A DNA stretch of 50,424 nucleotides from UMGS1387 sp045540015. Lineage in GTDB: Bacteria; Bacillota; Clostridia; Oscillospirales; CAG-382. Every line of letters begins with the position of its first letter. Positions within the stretch are counted from its first letter, which is position 1. Made by a program: the position numbers and the translations under genes. Where the stretch lies: assembly GCA_045540015.1 (NCBI GenBank), contig JAZQGP010000038.1, positions 1 through 50,424 on the forward strand, read 5' to 3'. The notes under the pieces were generated by a model. The model was not told the DNA's origin, did no database searches, and saw nothing but the letters and a program-made list of their open reading frames with translations. This document shows, one piece after another, positions 18,269 to 27,696 of this stretch.

Positions 18269-19690
18269 TTATCTTGATTTTATAAATTCGTCAATTGATT
18301 TTGCGGCAAGCTTGCCGGCACCCATTGCCGATATTACCGTTGCTGCACCCGTAACAGCGTCACCGCCGGCATACACTCCGTCAATTGAAGTTTTGCCTGT
18401 GTTTTCTTCGACGATTATTCCGCCGCGTTTGTTGACTTCAAGTCCGTATGTTGTGGATTTAATTAACGGATTAGGTGAAGTACCGATAGACATTACAACC
18501 GTGTCCACATCGAGTATAAACTCGCTTCCGGGAATTTCAATCGGTCTTCGTCTGCCTTTTTCATCAGGTTCGCCAAGCTCCATTTTGATGCATTTCATGC
18601 CGTTTACAAACCCGTTTTTAGGATCGCGTTTGTCATCCGGGTTTTCATATCCGAGGATTTCAACGGGATTGTTTAGAAGGAGAAACTCAATTCCTTCTTC
18701 AATTGCATGCTCGACCTCTTCACGGCGTGCAGGAAGCTCCTCCATGGAACGCCTGTATACAATGTATACTTTCTCAGCGCCAAGTCTCAGTGCTGTTCTT
18801 GCAGCGTCCATAGCGACGTTTCCACCGCCAACAACTGCAACCTTTCCGCCTTTCATAATGGGCGTGACAGGAGTTTCTTTATATGACTTCATAAGATTTG
18901 AACGTGTGAGAAACTCGTTTGCAGAGTAAACCCCCTTGAGGCTTTCTCCGGGTATGCCCATAAAATTCGGAAGTCCTGCTCCCGAACCGATGAACACCGC
19001 TTCATATCCCATGTCAAAAAGTTCATTTATTGTTAGTGTTTTGCCTATTATTATGTTTGTTTCAATGTCAACACCCATATTTTTAAGGCTGTCTACTTCT
19101 TTTTGTACAATAGCTTTTGGTAGTCTGAACTCCGGAATGCCGTAAACAAGAACTCCGCCTGCTGTATGCAGTGCTTCGAATACCGTTACTTTGTATCCTT
19201 TTTTAGCAAGATCTCCTGCACAAGTAAGACCTGACGGACCGGAACCTATAACCGCAACTTTGTGACCGTTAGATTCGGGTGAGGCGGGATTTGTTTTGCA
19301 ATGTGCATTGTGATAGTCTGCAACAAAACGCTCAAGCCGTCCGATGCCTACAGGCTCTCCCTTGATACCGCGAACGCATTTGCTTTCGCACTGGGTTTCC
19401 TGTGGACAAACTCTGCCACATACAGCCGGAAGGGAAGAGCTTTGCTGTATTATTTCATATGCTCCCTCAAAGTCACCTTCTTTGATTTTGGAAATGAACT
19501 GAGGAATGTGAATATTTACAGGACATCCCGAGACACATGGCATATTCTTACAATTAAGGCATCTGAGTGCTTCATCAATCGCCACTTCTTCCGAATAACC
19601 AGTGGCAACCTCATCAAAGTTGTTACAGCGAACTTTCGGGTCTTGTGTTGGCATGGGGTTTTTATTTAAACTCATATTGGTACTTGGCAT
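18269..19690 (-). CDS. nfnB: NADH-dependent ferredoxin:NADP oxidoreductase, large subunit (NfnB/GltD-like)
   Basis: This 473-residue flavoprotein is of the glutamate-synthase small-subunit type. The N-terminal part has the two iron-sulphur cysteine clusters CLNCKNMPCVSGCP and CGRVCPQETQCESKC. The FAD site GSGPSGLTCAGDLAKKGY follows, then the NADP site GGGNVAMDAARTALRLG. The start is taken at 19690 because AAGGAG lies just before that ATG; a longer frame from 19720 would overlap the partner gene. The stop of the small-subunit gene is only two bases upstream. Together the pair matches NfnAB, which links NADH, ferredoxin and NADP by flavin bifurcation. A stand-alone GltD role is less likely because the partner is a 2Fe-2S ferredoxin-reductase-like protein. 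Confidence 0.9.
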   Translation of the reverse strand: MPSTNMSLNKNPMPTQDPKVRCNNFDEVATGYSEEVAIDEALRCLNCKNMPCVSGCPVNIHIPQFISKIKEGDFEGAYEIIQQSSSLPAVCGRVCPQETQCESKCVRGIKGEPVGIGRLERFVADYHNAHCKTNPASPESNGHKVAVIGSGPSGLTCAGDLAKKGYKVTVFEALHTAGGVLVYGIPEFRLPKAIVQKEVDSLKNMGVDIETNIIIGKTLTINELFDMGYEAVFIGSGAGLPNFMGIPGESLKGVYSANEFLTRSNLMKSYKETPVTPIMKGGKVAVVGGGNVAMDAARTALRLGAEKVYIVYRRSMEELPARREEVEHAIEEGIEFLLLNNPVEILGYENPDDKRDPKNGFVNGMKCIKMELGEPDEKGRRRPIEIPGSEFILDVDTVVMSIGTSPNPLIKSTTYGLEVNKRGGIIVEENTGKTSIDGVYAGGDAVTGAATVISAMGAGKLAAKSIDEFIKSR

Positions 19691-19692
19691 TA

Positions 19693-20544
19693 TTATTTCT
19701 CCTTGGCAAAGAGATTGCATGTTTCTTCGTATGCATGTCTCTCAAAATCATTGTACATTCTTGCTCTTGACATTGCCTCGTCGAAATCAACCTCGTATCC
19801 GTTAAAGTCAGGGCCGTCAACGCATGCAAATTTTGTAATCTTTTCGCCGTTTACATTGAGTGTAAGTCTGCAGCCACCGCACATTCCTGTGCCGTCTATC
19901 ATTATCGGATTCATGGAAACAACGCAAGGTATTCCTGTAGGTTTTGATGCAGCAACAACAAATTTCATCATAATGAGGGGACCAATAGTGATTATCTTGT
20001 CAAAAGTTTTTCCGCCTTCGAACATTTCGTTAAGCGGGACGCAAACATTTCCCTCTCTGCCGTATGAACCATCGTCTGTCATAACTATTGTGTCTTCTGA
20101 GCACTCTCTGAATTCGTCTTCAAGAATCACAAGGTCTTTGTTTCTGAAGCCAATAATCGACGTCACTTTACAACCTCGTCTATTAAGTTCTTGTGCAATT
20201 GGTAGGGCAATAGCACATCCGACTCCGCCGCCAACGATGCATACATTATTCAAATCGTCAAGGTTTGTTGCAACACCTAAAGGACCTGCAAAGTCCTGTA
20301 TGTATTCGCCTTCGTTTTTGTGATTCAGTTTTAATGTGGTTGCACCGACAATCTGAAAAATGATTTTGACAGTGCCTTTTTCTCTGTTGTATCCGGCAAT
20401 TGTCAGTGGTATTCTTTCTCCGTCTTCATCGACTCTGAGAATTATAAACTGTCCGGGTTTTGCTTTTGCTGCCACGAACGGCGCTTCGATTTCCATCATT
20501 GTTACGGTGGGATTAAGACTTTTTTTGGTTACTATTCTATACAT
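19693..20544 (-). CDS. nfnA: NADH-dependent ferredoxin:NADP oxidoreductase, small subunit (NfnA/SudB-like)
   Basis: This 283-residue protein has a ferredoxin-reductase-type FAD/NAD domain, with the flavin region IPLTIAGYNREKGTVKI and the nucleotide loop GGGVGCAIALPIAQEL. A C-terminal 2Fe-2S motif has cysteines in GTGMCGGCR and in ITKFACVDGP. This is the pattern of the small Nfn/sulfide-dehydrogenase subunit, where NADH is oxidised. It is followed two bases later by the large-subunit gene. coaD lies 31 bp upstream, so it probably shares the uvrC-rsmD-coaD transcript. Confidence 0.9.
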   Translation of the reverse strand: MYRIVTKKSLNPTVTMMEIEAPFVAAKAKPGQFIILRVDEDGERIPLTIAGYNREKGTVKIIFQIVGATTLKLNHKNEGEYIQDFAGPLGVATNLDDLNNVCIVGGGVGCAIALPIAQELNRRGCKVTSIIGFRNKDLVILEDEFRECSEDTIVMTDDGSYGREGNVCVPLNEMFEGGKTFDKIITIGPLIMMKFVVAASKPTGIPCVVSMNPIMIDGTGMCGGCRLTLNVNGEKITKFACVDGPDFNGYEVDFDEAMSRARMYNDFERHAYEETCNLFAKEK

Positions 20545-20575
20545 TTTTATCCTGTCCTGGTCTTTGTATGTTGTG

Positions 20576-21064
20576 TTATTCCGATATTAATTTCGTAAGA
20601 AGTGCAGAGTTTGGTACAAGTTCCGATATATCTGCATTTTTTGTGATGAGTATACGCACTACCGTTGAGCTTACGGAGCTGTTTTCAGTTTTTGAAGGAA
20701 GAAAAATGGTTTCAAAGGAGGTTTTGTACATTTTCTGAGACAAAATGTCGTTTGATTTTGCCATGTCGTCTTCGTACATATAATCCTTATCATTTCTGAT
20801 ACCTTTTACAACAGCATCAATTTTGTGAGTGTTTACATATTCAGCAAGAAGCCCATCATAATCATCAACGGATACGTTTGTCAAATGTTTTACTGCGTCC
20901 TGTGCAAGAGTTTTGCGTGAGTTAGTACACAGCATATAGTTTTTGGATGTGTTATGTGAGATAAGAACTACAACCTCATCAAAGAGCTTACTTGCACGTT
21001 CAATTATGTCAAGGTGACCGTTTGTTATCGGGTCAAAGCTTCCGGGTATAAGAACTTTACTCAT
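20576..21064 (-). CDS. coaD: phosphopantetheine adenylyltransferase
   Basis: This 162-residue protein carries GSFDPITNGHLDII, which includes the TxGH nucleotidyl-transfer signature, and SSTVVR near the C-terminus. It transfers AMP to 4'-phosphopantetheine in coenzyme A synthesis. The start ATG at 21064 lies inside the end of rsmD, so the two genes overlap. A GTG at 21073 is also in frame, but family proteins begin at the MSKVLIPGSFDP-type N-terminus. Confidence 0.95.
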   Translation of the reverse strand: MSKVLIPGSFDPITNGHLDIIERASKLFDEVVVLISHNTSKNYMLCTNSRKTLAQDAVKHLTNVSVDDYDGLLAEYVNTHKIDAVVKGIRNDKDYMYEDDMAKSNDILSQKMYKTSFETIFLPSKTENSSVSSTVVRILITKNADISELVPNSALLTKLISE

Positions 21065-21635
21065 TATCTTCACTCTTTTCTTCGTTAGTAAGAATTGTTA
21101 TATGGGTTTTTCCGTAACGGTATTTTTTCACCAAAGAAAGACCGTATGCGCCTTCTTCATCGAAGCAATCTTTATCTGTTTCGCAAATGATAAGTGCATC
21201 ATCTGCAAGTATTCCGCTTCTCGACACTTTTTTTACGATTTCATTTTTCATATCCTTTGCATATGGGGGATCGAGAAAAATTATATCAAATTTTTCGCCT
21301 TTTGAAGTAGCTGATTTTAAAAACTCGCTGTAATCCATTCTTGAGATGCGGCACTGCTTTATCAGATTTGTATTTCTTGCGTTTTTTTTGATAATTTCCA
21401 CGGCTTCTACACTGCTATCTATAAGCACTGCACTGTCTGCACCGCGGCTGAGCGCTTCAAGAGCAAGCTGTCCCGAACCCGCAAATAGGTCGAGAACTTT
21501 TTTGCCTGCTATTTTAAACTGAATTGCGCTGAACAGTCCTTCCTTTACACGCTCCGAGGTCGGCCTTGTAATTTCTTCGCCTGGAAGTGTTTCAAGCTTT
21601 CTTCTGTTTGCTTTTCCGGCAATAATTCTCATCAT
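21057..21635 (-). CDS. rsmD: 16S rRNA (guanine966-N2)-methyltransferase
   Basis: This 192-residue protein has the RsmD N-terminus MRIIAGKANRRKLETL, the SAM-binding LFAGSGQLALEALSRGA, and the catalytic IIFLDPPYAK (DPPY). It methylates G966 of 16S rRNA during small-subunit assembly. Its ATG overlaps the stop of uvrC, and a second ATG three bases later could be used instead. coaD overlaps its 3-prime end. rsmD-coaD is a very common bacterial pair. Confidence 0.95.
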   Translation of the reverse strand: MMRIIAGKANRRKLETLPGEEITRPTSERVKEGLFSAIQFKIAGKKVLDLFAGSGQLALEALSRGADSAVLIDSSVEAVEIIKKNARNTNLIKQCRISRMDYSEFLKSATSKGEKFDIIFLDPPYAKDMKNEIVKKVSRSGILADDALIICETDKDCFDEEGAYGLSLVKKYRYGKTHITILTNEEKSEDNE

Positions 21636-23476
21636 TTGTTTTTGTTCTCCGTATTATAGTATTTAATTATACTTTGTGCAATGCTTTCACTTATACCTGA
21701 AACGGCTGTAAGCTGTTCAAGGCTTGCATTTTTAATTGCAGTAACAGTTTTAAAGTGAGAAAGTAAAGATTTGGCTTTTGATTCTCCTACCATCGGAATG
21801 TCAGTAAGTGAAGATGATTTTACTTTCTTTCGTCTTGATGAATCCATTTTAGAAAAAGTAAAGCGATGGACTTCCTCCTGTATTCTGTAGAAGAAAGAAA
21901 ACAAGGATTGGTCTTTTGCTATACTGATTTCGTTAATACCATCAGTAAGTGTTCTCGTTTTGTGATAATCATCCTTTACCATCCCGAAAACAGGAATATA
22001 TATTCCGTGTTCTTCAAACAACTGCTTAATTGTATTTACATGTCCCGCACCGCCGTCAAGCAATATAAGATCAGGGACATATGTCATGGAAGTATCATCG
22101 TCTTTCCCGATATGCAAAATTCTTCTGTCAAGCGCTTCACGCATTGCTGAATAGTCGTCCTGCCCTGAAAAAGATTTAATAGAGAAAGAACGGTAGTGAT
22201 TTTTAGAAAACTTTGCGTTTTCAAGAACAATCATTCCGGCATACATATCGCTTTCACCGCTGTTTGAAATGTCGTAGCTTTCTATTCGTTCGGGAAGACA
22301 TTCAAGACTTAGGAGCTTTGCAACTTTAACAAGCAGCATTTCATCATGTTCATTAATAGATTTTCTGACACTTGCTGCTTCCTGAGCGTTACTTATTGCC
22401 ATTTTACACAATTTTCGTTTGTCGCCTTTTTCGGGATGACGCACTTCGACGGGATGTCCCGACAGTAATGAAAGTGTGTGTGAAAGCTCAGCGTTTAAGT
22501 CGTCTCCGAGATTGAAGGATGTAAAGAGACGACGCGGTATAAGGTCAAAGTTGTCATAATACCTGAGAATAAGGTCGCCGAGGGCTTCATTGTCGCATAT
22601 TTCGTCGGGTGACAGAAATACAGTATCTTTGTCACTTATAATACCGGCGCGTACTTTGAGTACTGCTATGCAGGATATTGTATCGGACTCAAAGAAGCCG
22701 AAATAGTCTTCCTCGTTCTTCGGAGCAGAAACAACATTTTGTTTTTCTGAAAGCTTTGCAAGATTGTTTATGCTGTCTCTGTAGGATGCGGCTTCTTCAA
22801 ACATCAGATTTTCAGAAGCATTAAGCATTTTTTCTTCAAGTGCTTTTCGCACTCCGACAGTATCGCCTTTTAAAAACTTTTCGGCATCCGATATAATCGA
22901 TGAATAATCGTCTGAACTGATTTTTCCTGTGCATGGCGCTACACACTGTCCCAAATGAAAGCTGAGGCACGGACGGCAGATTTGTTTGCCGTAGATAAAA
23001 TTTTTGGAACAGGAGGGAATACGAAATGTTTTTTCAACAGTTTTGATTATATCTTTTGCAGCTATTGCAGAGGTATATGGACCGAAGTATTTTCCGTGCT
23101 TGTCGTTTCTCTTTCTTGCAAGCTCAAGAACAGGATACGGTTTCTTCAGATCTATTTTTATATACGGATAAGTTTTCGCATCCTTGAGCTTTATGTTATA
23201 CTTCGGGTTGTGACGCTTTATTAGCTCATTTTCCAGAATAAGCGCTTCAGCTTCGCTTGATGTTACGATGATATCGAATGTGTATATCTTTTCAACAAGC
23301 TTCTGCGTTTTGTAATTAAGTTTGTCTGAGGATTGAAAATAACTTGAGACTCTGTTTTTAAGACATTTGGATTTACCGACGTAAATAATCTTTCCGTCGG
23401 AATTTTTCATGAGATACACTCCCGGCATTAACGGGAGCTGTCGAAGCTTGTCTTCGAATTCAGGACATCTTGTCAT
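21632..23476 (-). CDS. uvrC: UvrABC system protein C
   Basis: This 614-residue protein has the GIY-YIG nuclease domain at the N-terminus (PGVYLMKNSDGKIIYVGKS), a cysteine-rich region, and a UVR motif around residues 200-235. The RNase-H-like C-terminal endonuclease domain contains ILLDGGAGH, and tandem helix-hairpin-helix elements end the protein. Length and domain order are those of UvrC, which makes both cuts in nucleotide excision repair. It heads the uvrC-rsmD-coaD-nfn gene string. Confidence 0.96.
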   Translation of the reverse strand: MTRCPEFEDKLRQLPLMPGVYLMKNSDGKIIYVGKSKCLKNRVSSYFQSSDKLNYKTQKLVEKIYTFDIIVTSSEAEALILENELIKRHNPKYNIKLKDAKTYPYIKIDLKKPYPVLELARKRNDKHGKYFGPYTSAIAAKDIIKTVEKTFRIPSCSKNFIYGKQICRPCLSFHLGQCVAPCTGKISSDDYSSIISDAEKFLKGDTVGVRKALEEKMLNASENLMFEEAASYRDSINNLAKLSEKQNVVSAPKNEEDYFGFFESDTISCIAVLKVRAGIISDKDTVFLSPDEICDNEALGDLILRYYDNFDLIPRRLFTSFNLGDDLNAELSHTLSLLSGHPVEVRHPEKGDKRKLCKMAISNAQEAASVRKSINEHDEMLLVKVAKLLSLECLPERIESYDISNSGESDMYAGMIVLENAKFSKNHYRSFSIKSFSGQDDYSAMREALDRRILHIGKDDDTSMTYVPDLILLDGGAGHVNTIKQLFEEHGIYIPVFGMVKDDYHKTRTLTDGINEISIAKDQSLFSFFYRIQEEVHRFTFSKMDSSRRKKVKSSSLTDIPMVGESKAKSLLSHFKTVTAIKNASLEQLTAVSGISESIAQSIIKYYNTENKNK

Positions 23477-23500
23477 AATTACTCAAATCCTTATAAAACG

Positions 23501-23533
23501 AAAAAAGGAGCATGCTTATAAATGCCGCTCCTT
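23501..23533 (-). terminator. terminator of ptsH
   Basis: On the minus strand AAGGAGC pairs with GCTCCTT (positions 23527-23533 and 23505-23511), followed by a T-run. It separates the HPr gene from uvrC. Confidence 0.85.
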
Positions 23534-23550
23534 GATATTCTGAATAAGTT

Positions 23551-23814
23551 TTATTCGGCAAAGCCCGTAGCAATAAGTGCGGCAAGTTCATTAACCGCGG
23601 TTTCTTCATCTGAACCGTCTGCAATAATGGTGATTTTTGTTTCTTTACCGATGCCGAGAGAAAGCACACCGAGAAGACTCTTTGCGTTTGCTCTTCTGTC
23701 TCCGTTTTCTACCCACACGGAGCTTTTGAACGTATTTGCCTTGTGTATAAAGAAGGTTGCAGGTCTTGCGTGTAATCCTTCGGGATTACGTACTTCTATT
23801 TCTTTAGTAATCAT
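23551..23814 (-). CDS. ptsH: HPr phosphocarrier protein
   Basis: This 87-residue protein is a full-length HPr. The phosphorylated histidine is H15 in GLHARPAT and the regulatory serine is S46 in NAKSLLGVLSLG. It can therefore carry phosphate for sugar uptake and serve as the HPr kinase target in carbon catabolite control. Crh, which lacks the histidine, is excluded. It is a single gene with its own promoter (23855-23883) and terminator. No ptsI is adjacent, which is usual when HPr lies apart from enzyme I in Clostridia. Confidence 0.95.
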   Translation of the reverse strand: MITKEIEVRNPEGLHARPATFFIHKANTFKSSVWVENGDRRANAKSLLGVLSLGIGKETKITIIADGSDEETAVNELAALIATGFAE

Positions 23815-23854
23815 TATGTGATCTCCTCCGCAAATTATTCATATTAACTCTAAT

Positions 23855-23883
23855 ATTCTATCAAAAACAAATAATAATTTCAA
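23855..23883 (-). promoter_or_regulatory. ptsH promoter
   Basis: Read on the minus strand, TTGAAA (23883-23878) and TAGAAT (23860-23855) are spaced by 17 bp. The predicted start is about 35 bases before the ATG, with GGAGG in the leader. Confidence 0.65.
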
Positions 23884-23984
23884 GAACAATCTATGAATTT
23901 TAATTTTTTATGTAAAAATACTCCATTTTACACAAACATCAACTCAATTGACGACACAATAATGTCAATATAACCAATTGTCGG

Positions 23985-24464
23985 TTAATTAATCTCAGTT
24001 ATCTTCTTTACTTGTGCATCAAATTCAAAGTTGTCGGTATGAAATTTCAGACTCATTCCGGGTGCGATGCAATTGCTTCCATAGACGAAATATCCGTTTT
24101 CGGTTTTATATGCGTCTACTCGTATTGTAAGAAATATATCAATGTGTGCAGGATTGTACTTAACGATTAATCTGTCAGTACCACTTTTTACATATGTTTT
24201 GCTCGGATTCTTCCTGCAGTCTACTACCGTTCCGCAATCCTTTCCGTCAGCAGAAAAGTACACATTATCGCCTGTGTTTATCAACTGTCTGAATTCTTTT
24301 TCGGTTTCTTTTATTTCAAGTGTATATTCTATTGAAACATCATGACCTGATGCAAATAAATTATTTTTTCCGTATGTTCTGAATACAGCACCACCGATAA
24401 TTGCAATAACGGCAAGCAATATTGCAACATCAATAATATTCAGAGTTCTTTTTTTGTTTTCCAT
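23985..24464 (-). CDS. DUF4330-like membrane-anchored protein, second copy
   Basis: This 159-residue protein has one N-terminal membrane segment (about residues 8-28, IIDVAILLAVIAIIGG) and an extracellular beta-rich domain. It shares layout and motifs with the gene just upstream: a strand of the type YTLEIKETEKEF, a GDNVYF turn, and a C-terminal SLKFHTDNFEFDAQVKKI. This resembles DUF4330 proteins; function is unknown. ATG at 24464 follows AAAGGTG. It ends the rimM-trmD-ligase operon. Start and family are supported, role is not. Confidence 0.75.
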   Translation of the reverse strand: MENKKRTLNIIDVAILLAVIAIIGGAVFRTYGKNNLFASGHDVSIEYTLEIKETEKEFRQLINTGDNVYFSADGKDCGTVVDCRKNPSKTYVKSGTDRLIVKYNPAHIDIFLTIRVDAYKTENGYFVYGSNCIAPGMSLKFHTDNFEFDAQVKKITEIN

Positions 24465-24486
24465 GTTTATGTGCACCTTTCGGAAT

Positions 24487-25014
24487 TTAATCGCCTGTTT
24501 GAACATCGGCTGCAGGTGAACCGGCGTCAACAATTTCCTGTACCTCTGTAATTATTCCGTCTGCATACATGCTGTTCGTTCTGAAGGCAAGTGTTTTACC
24601 TGAAATTATATGGAATCCGTTTACGTTGTAAGTGCCATTCTTGACTTCACACTCCGATACAACAACAACAGTTATGTCTTTTAAATCAGGGTATCTGTAA
24701 TCCTTATAATATCCTGCTTGACTGTCGTATTCCGAATATACAGAATCTTCAATTTCAACACTTTCTATAATTCCTACAGAATTGCCTGTGCTGTTATCAT
24801 ATACAGTCTGGCCTGATAAAACAAATTTTGAGATGTCTTCATCGATCATTTCCATTTTTACTGTATATCTTACTTCTTTTTTATCAATAAATCCTAAAGA
24901 AAAATCGCCGGCAAAAAGCTTAATGAGGAGAAAAGCAAGAGATACGGCAATAAGTATTATTATAATGTCCGCAATATTGAATTTGCGTTTTTTACTGGCA
25001 TGAGCGCTGTTCAT
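24487..25014 (-). CDS. DUF4330-like membrane-anchored protein, first copy
   Basis: This 175-residue protein has an N-terminal membrane segment (about 11-32) and an extracellular domain paralogous to that of the following gene. Parallels include RYTVKMEMIDEDISKFV and a C-terminal TLAFRTNSMYADGIITEV. It carries a longer insertion rich in Tyr and Asp (about residues 85-110). It lies 24 bp after the O-antigen-ligase-like gene and 22 bp before its paralogue. The two may act with that polytopic protein at the membrane. This is inference from order only. Confidence 0.75.
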   Translation of the reverse strand: MNSAHASKKRKFNIADIIIILIAVSLAFLLIKLFAGDFSLGFIDKKEVRYTVKMEMIDEDISKFVLSGQTVYDNSTGNSVGIIESVEIEDSVYSEYDSQAGYYKDYRYPDLKDITVVVVSECEVKNGTYNVNGFHIISGKTLAFRTNSMYADGIITEVQEIVDAGSPAADVQTGD

Positions 25015-25038
25015 TAGTAATCAATCCTTTCGTTGCTG

Positions 25039-26937
25039 TTAATGATTCGGAAGATGTTCTCTGACAACATATTCAGAGATATGGTCGTTGCGTGAGCTTG
25101 TTACGGTCGAGTAAGCTAGACTAATTATAAACATAAAGAACATTATAAGTCTTGTATCCGATGCTGTATAAGAAAATAAGCTCAGTATTATAAAGCTTAT
25201 ACTTCCGGTAAATAGACCGATACATGCAGTTTGGACTTGTTTGTCTTTGTACTCATCAGACTTTATATACCCAAAAGACACAGACAAAAATGATATGATA
25301 AGGAGAATTAAGAATGCAAAACCAAATACGCCGAGTGTAAGCATCAGCTGATAAGGCATATTTCCAAAAGAGATGCTTTTAACAGAATCGGATAGAAAAT
25401 ATTCCGAAAAAATACTTGACATATTTTCTTCACCAAGACCGATTCCAAATAAACCATAATCTGACAGTGGACTTAATACAGACACGGAAATGCCGGTATT
25501 ATCGTAAAGAATTTCGGTATGGAAATGCAGCCCGGCAACTTTGAGTATCATCGAGGGAATTGAGTTAAGAAATTTCAGGAAAATGAAATATGGAATAAAT
25601 AAAGCATAATACATTTTGCTGTTAAATGCAAGAACAACTATCAGAGAGAAAATAGCCGCACAGAATGCAATTCCGCTTCCGGATATCAGAATGCAAATGA
25701 TGAGCATTGAAAAGAGTAGGGTATATTTTGAACGTTTACTCTTCTCGGTGTTTACCAAAAAAGCGAATACAAGAGGCAGCATGGATGCTGCAAATATTCC
25801 GAGCTCATTCTTTCCTGAAAAAATATTGAGGATTCCCATGATTTCCGTTACTGAAAAGTGTCGTGCGACTTCAAAAGAGATTTTTGTATACTGAAGTATG
25901 AAAAATACTATATTGAATAAAGCAACGGCAAATGCACCGCTGATAAGCATGTAAACACATTTCAGAGCTGTGCGTGTTGAACGGATAAGGTTTGAGGTAA
26001 GAATAGCTGCGACGAAACAGAAAGCAATTTTTATCGAATGAGATATACCTGTAGCATTTCCTGCTGTTACAAAGCCGGAAAAAATAATAAGACCTGTTGC
26101 TAAAAAGAGAAGAATGTCTGTTCCTCTTGTGTGCAGGTGACGTTTTCCTCTTAAATATTTTAGCTTGAAGGAAATAAGGGTTATAAAAACAATATAAATT
26201 ATATATGCCGTACCTAAAACAGGAAGCAGGGTTGAAAGAAGTATAATTCCCGTTTCGGGCTTGTTAAAGATTGCAAATGTACAAAGCGCTGCAATAATTA
26301 TCAGGAGAATATCCGATGACGAAATAAAAATAGAAGCTGCACCGCAAAGAATTGCAAAGAAGAATGCGGAAGAGTACCCTTTGAGTTCAGAAATGTTATC
26401 AGAGGCTTCCATCGTGTGGTTTTCATTAAAAACAAAGCCCGATAGGAGTTTACTGTTATTTATACAACAGGATATATTTTTCTTGGTCGGAAGCATAATG
26501 ACTGATGCTGTCAGGATAACGGCACCGATGTAAAACTTCTCGGAGTTAAGAGAAAGTGAAACGCTAAGAGTATCTTTTGACACGGCAGAGCTTAAAATGA
26601 GGAATACTCCGTATGTGAATAAAAATACAGCTATTGTTCTCAGAGGTAAAGCTATAAATTTAATATATGTCCTTTTGGCGAATTTTAAAAGACTGCTGTT
26701 TTCAAAGCTGCTTGCAAAATAAAGTCTGATTTTTAATATAACATCGGTTTTTTTTACCTTTTTGTGCGGAATATGCACAAGACCTGCTTTTCCGGAAACG
26801 CTTATCTCGGAAAAAAGATATGAGAAAAAAGAAATAATAACACTTTCTGCAAGCAAATCGTGAAACGATACATAAATGCGCTTAAAAAAGGACAATAATG
26901 TGTTTTTATTTGTTCCAACATAGTTTTTCTTATTCAA
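25039..26937 (-). CDS. O-antigen-ligase/polymerase-like polytopic membrane protein
   Basis: This 632-residue protein has many hydrophobic segments (about residues 105-600) and a large central loop region (about 445-510) before the last helices. This pattern fits the Wzy/WaaL O-antigen ligase superfamily, which transfers or polymerises lipid-linked glycans outside the membrane. The start is set at TTG 26937 because AAAGGAGG lies about eight bases upstream. An ATG at 26955 would place that ribosome site inside the coding region. Neighbours are trmD upstream and the DUF4330 pair downstream. No sugar-nucleotide genes are adjacent, so the glycan is unknown. Confidence 0.72.
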   Translation of the reverse strand: MNKKNYVGTNKNTLLSFFKRIYVSFHDLLAESVIISFFSYLFSEISVSGKAGLVHIPHKKVKKTDVILKIRLYFASSFENSSLLKFAKRTYIKFIALPLRTIAVFLFTYGVFLILSSAVSKDTLSVSLSLNSEKFYIGAVILTASVIMLPTKKNISCCINNSKLLSGFVFNENHTMEASDNISELKGYSSAFFFAILCGAASIFISSSDILLIIIAALCTFAIFNKPETGIILLSTLLPVLGTAYIIYIVFITLISFKLKYLRGKRHLHTRGTDILLFLATGLIIFSGFVTAGNATGISHSIKIAFCFVAAILTSNLIRSTRTALKCVYMLISGAFAVALFNIVFFILQYTKISFEVARHFSVTEIMGILNIFSGKNELGIFAASMLPLVFAFLVNTEKSKRSKYTLLFSMLIICILISGSGIAFCAAIFSLIVVLAFNSKMYYALFIPYFIFLKFLNSIPSMILKVAGLHFHTEILYDNTGISVSVLSPLSDYGLFGIGLGEENMSSIFSEYFLSDSVKSISFGNMPYQLMLTLGVFGFAFLILLIISFLSVSFGYIKSDEYKDKQVQTACIGLFTGSISFIILSLFSYTASDTRLIMFFMFIISLAYSTVTSSRNDHISEYVVREHLPNH

Positions 26938-26970
26938 GGATATACCTCCTTTCATTGTTATATTCTAAAT

Positions 26971-27696
26971 TCATTTTAAAGAATCGAGAAAGAGAATGTC
27001 TTCTTTTGTGAGTTTTGCAGTTTCAAGAAGGTCCGGACGCTTTTCGAGTGTTTCATTCAGAGCCTCACGTCGGCGCCATGCTGAAATGTCTGCATGATTT
27101 CCTCCGAGAAGCACTTGAGGAACTTTCATTCCTTCAAATTCCAAAGGCTTTGTATATTGCGGATATTCGAGCAGCCCGCCTGCTATGCTCTCGTCTTCAT
27201 AGCAAACAGAATCGGATAAAACTCCGGGAATTAGACGTGAGATGCAGTCAACAACGATAGCTGCAGGAAGTTCACCGCCTGTCAACACATAGTCACCTAC
27301 TGATATTTCTTCGTCCACAATTTTATCGATGACTCTTTGATCCATTCCTTCATAATGACCGCAAAGAATAACTATGTTTTCGTATTTCGATAATTGAACA
27401 GCCTTTTGATGTGTAAGAGCTTTTCCTTTTGGCGACATATACAGTATGCGTCTGTTTTGGGACAGCTCGTTTTCAAAGCTTCTGTAGCAGTCGATAACAG
27501 GCTGTACCGTCATCAGCATGCCCATCCCGCCGCCGTAAGGCGTGTCGTCGGGTTTTCTGTGTTTGTCCTTGGAAAAATCACGTATGTTATGGCTGATAAT
27601 TTTTATAAGCCCAGCATTTTGCGCTCGTCCTATGATGCTTTGTGAGCAAATGCTGTCAATCATGTCGGGAAACAGCGTCATTATGTCAAAACGCAT
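26971..27696 (-). CDS. trmD: tRNA (guanine37-N1)-methyltransferase
   Basis: This 241-residue protein matches TrmD in length. It begins MRFDIMTLFPDM, and the SPOUT knot region includes LCGHYEGMDQRV and SVGDYVLTGGELPA. It methylates G37 next to the anticodon and guards against frameshifting. Its ATG overlaps the rimM stop (TAATG), so translation is coupled. The usual rplS does not follow; an O-antigen-ligase-like gene does. Confidence 0.97.
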   Translation of the reverse strand: MRFDIMTLFPDMIDSICSQSIIGRAQNAGLIKIISHNIRDFSKDKHRKPDDTPYGGGMGMLMTVQPVIDCYRSFENELSQNRRILYMSPKGKALTHQKAVQLSKYENIVILCGHYEGMDQRVIDKIVDEEISVGDYVLTGGELPAAIVVDCISRLIPGVLSDSVCYEDESIAGGLLEYPQYTKPLEFEGMKVPQVLLGGNHADISAWRRREALNETLEKRPDLLETAKLTKEDILFLDSLK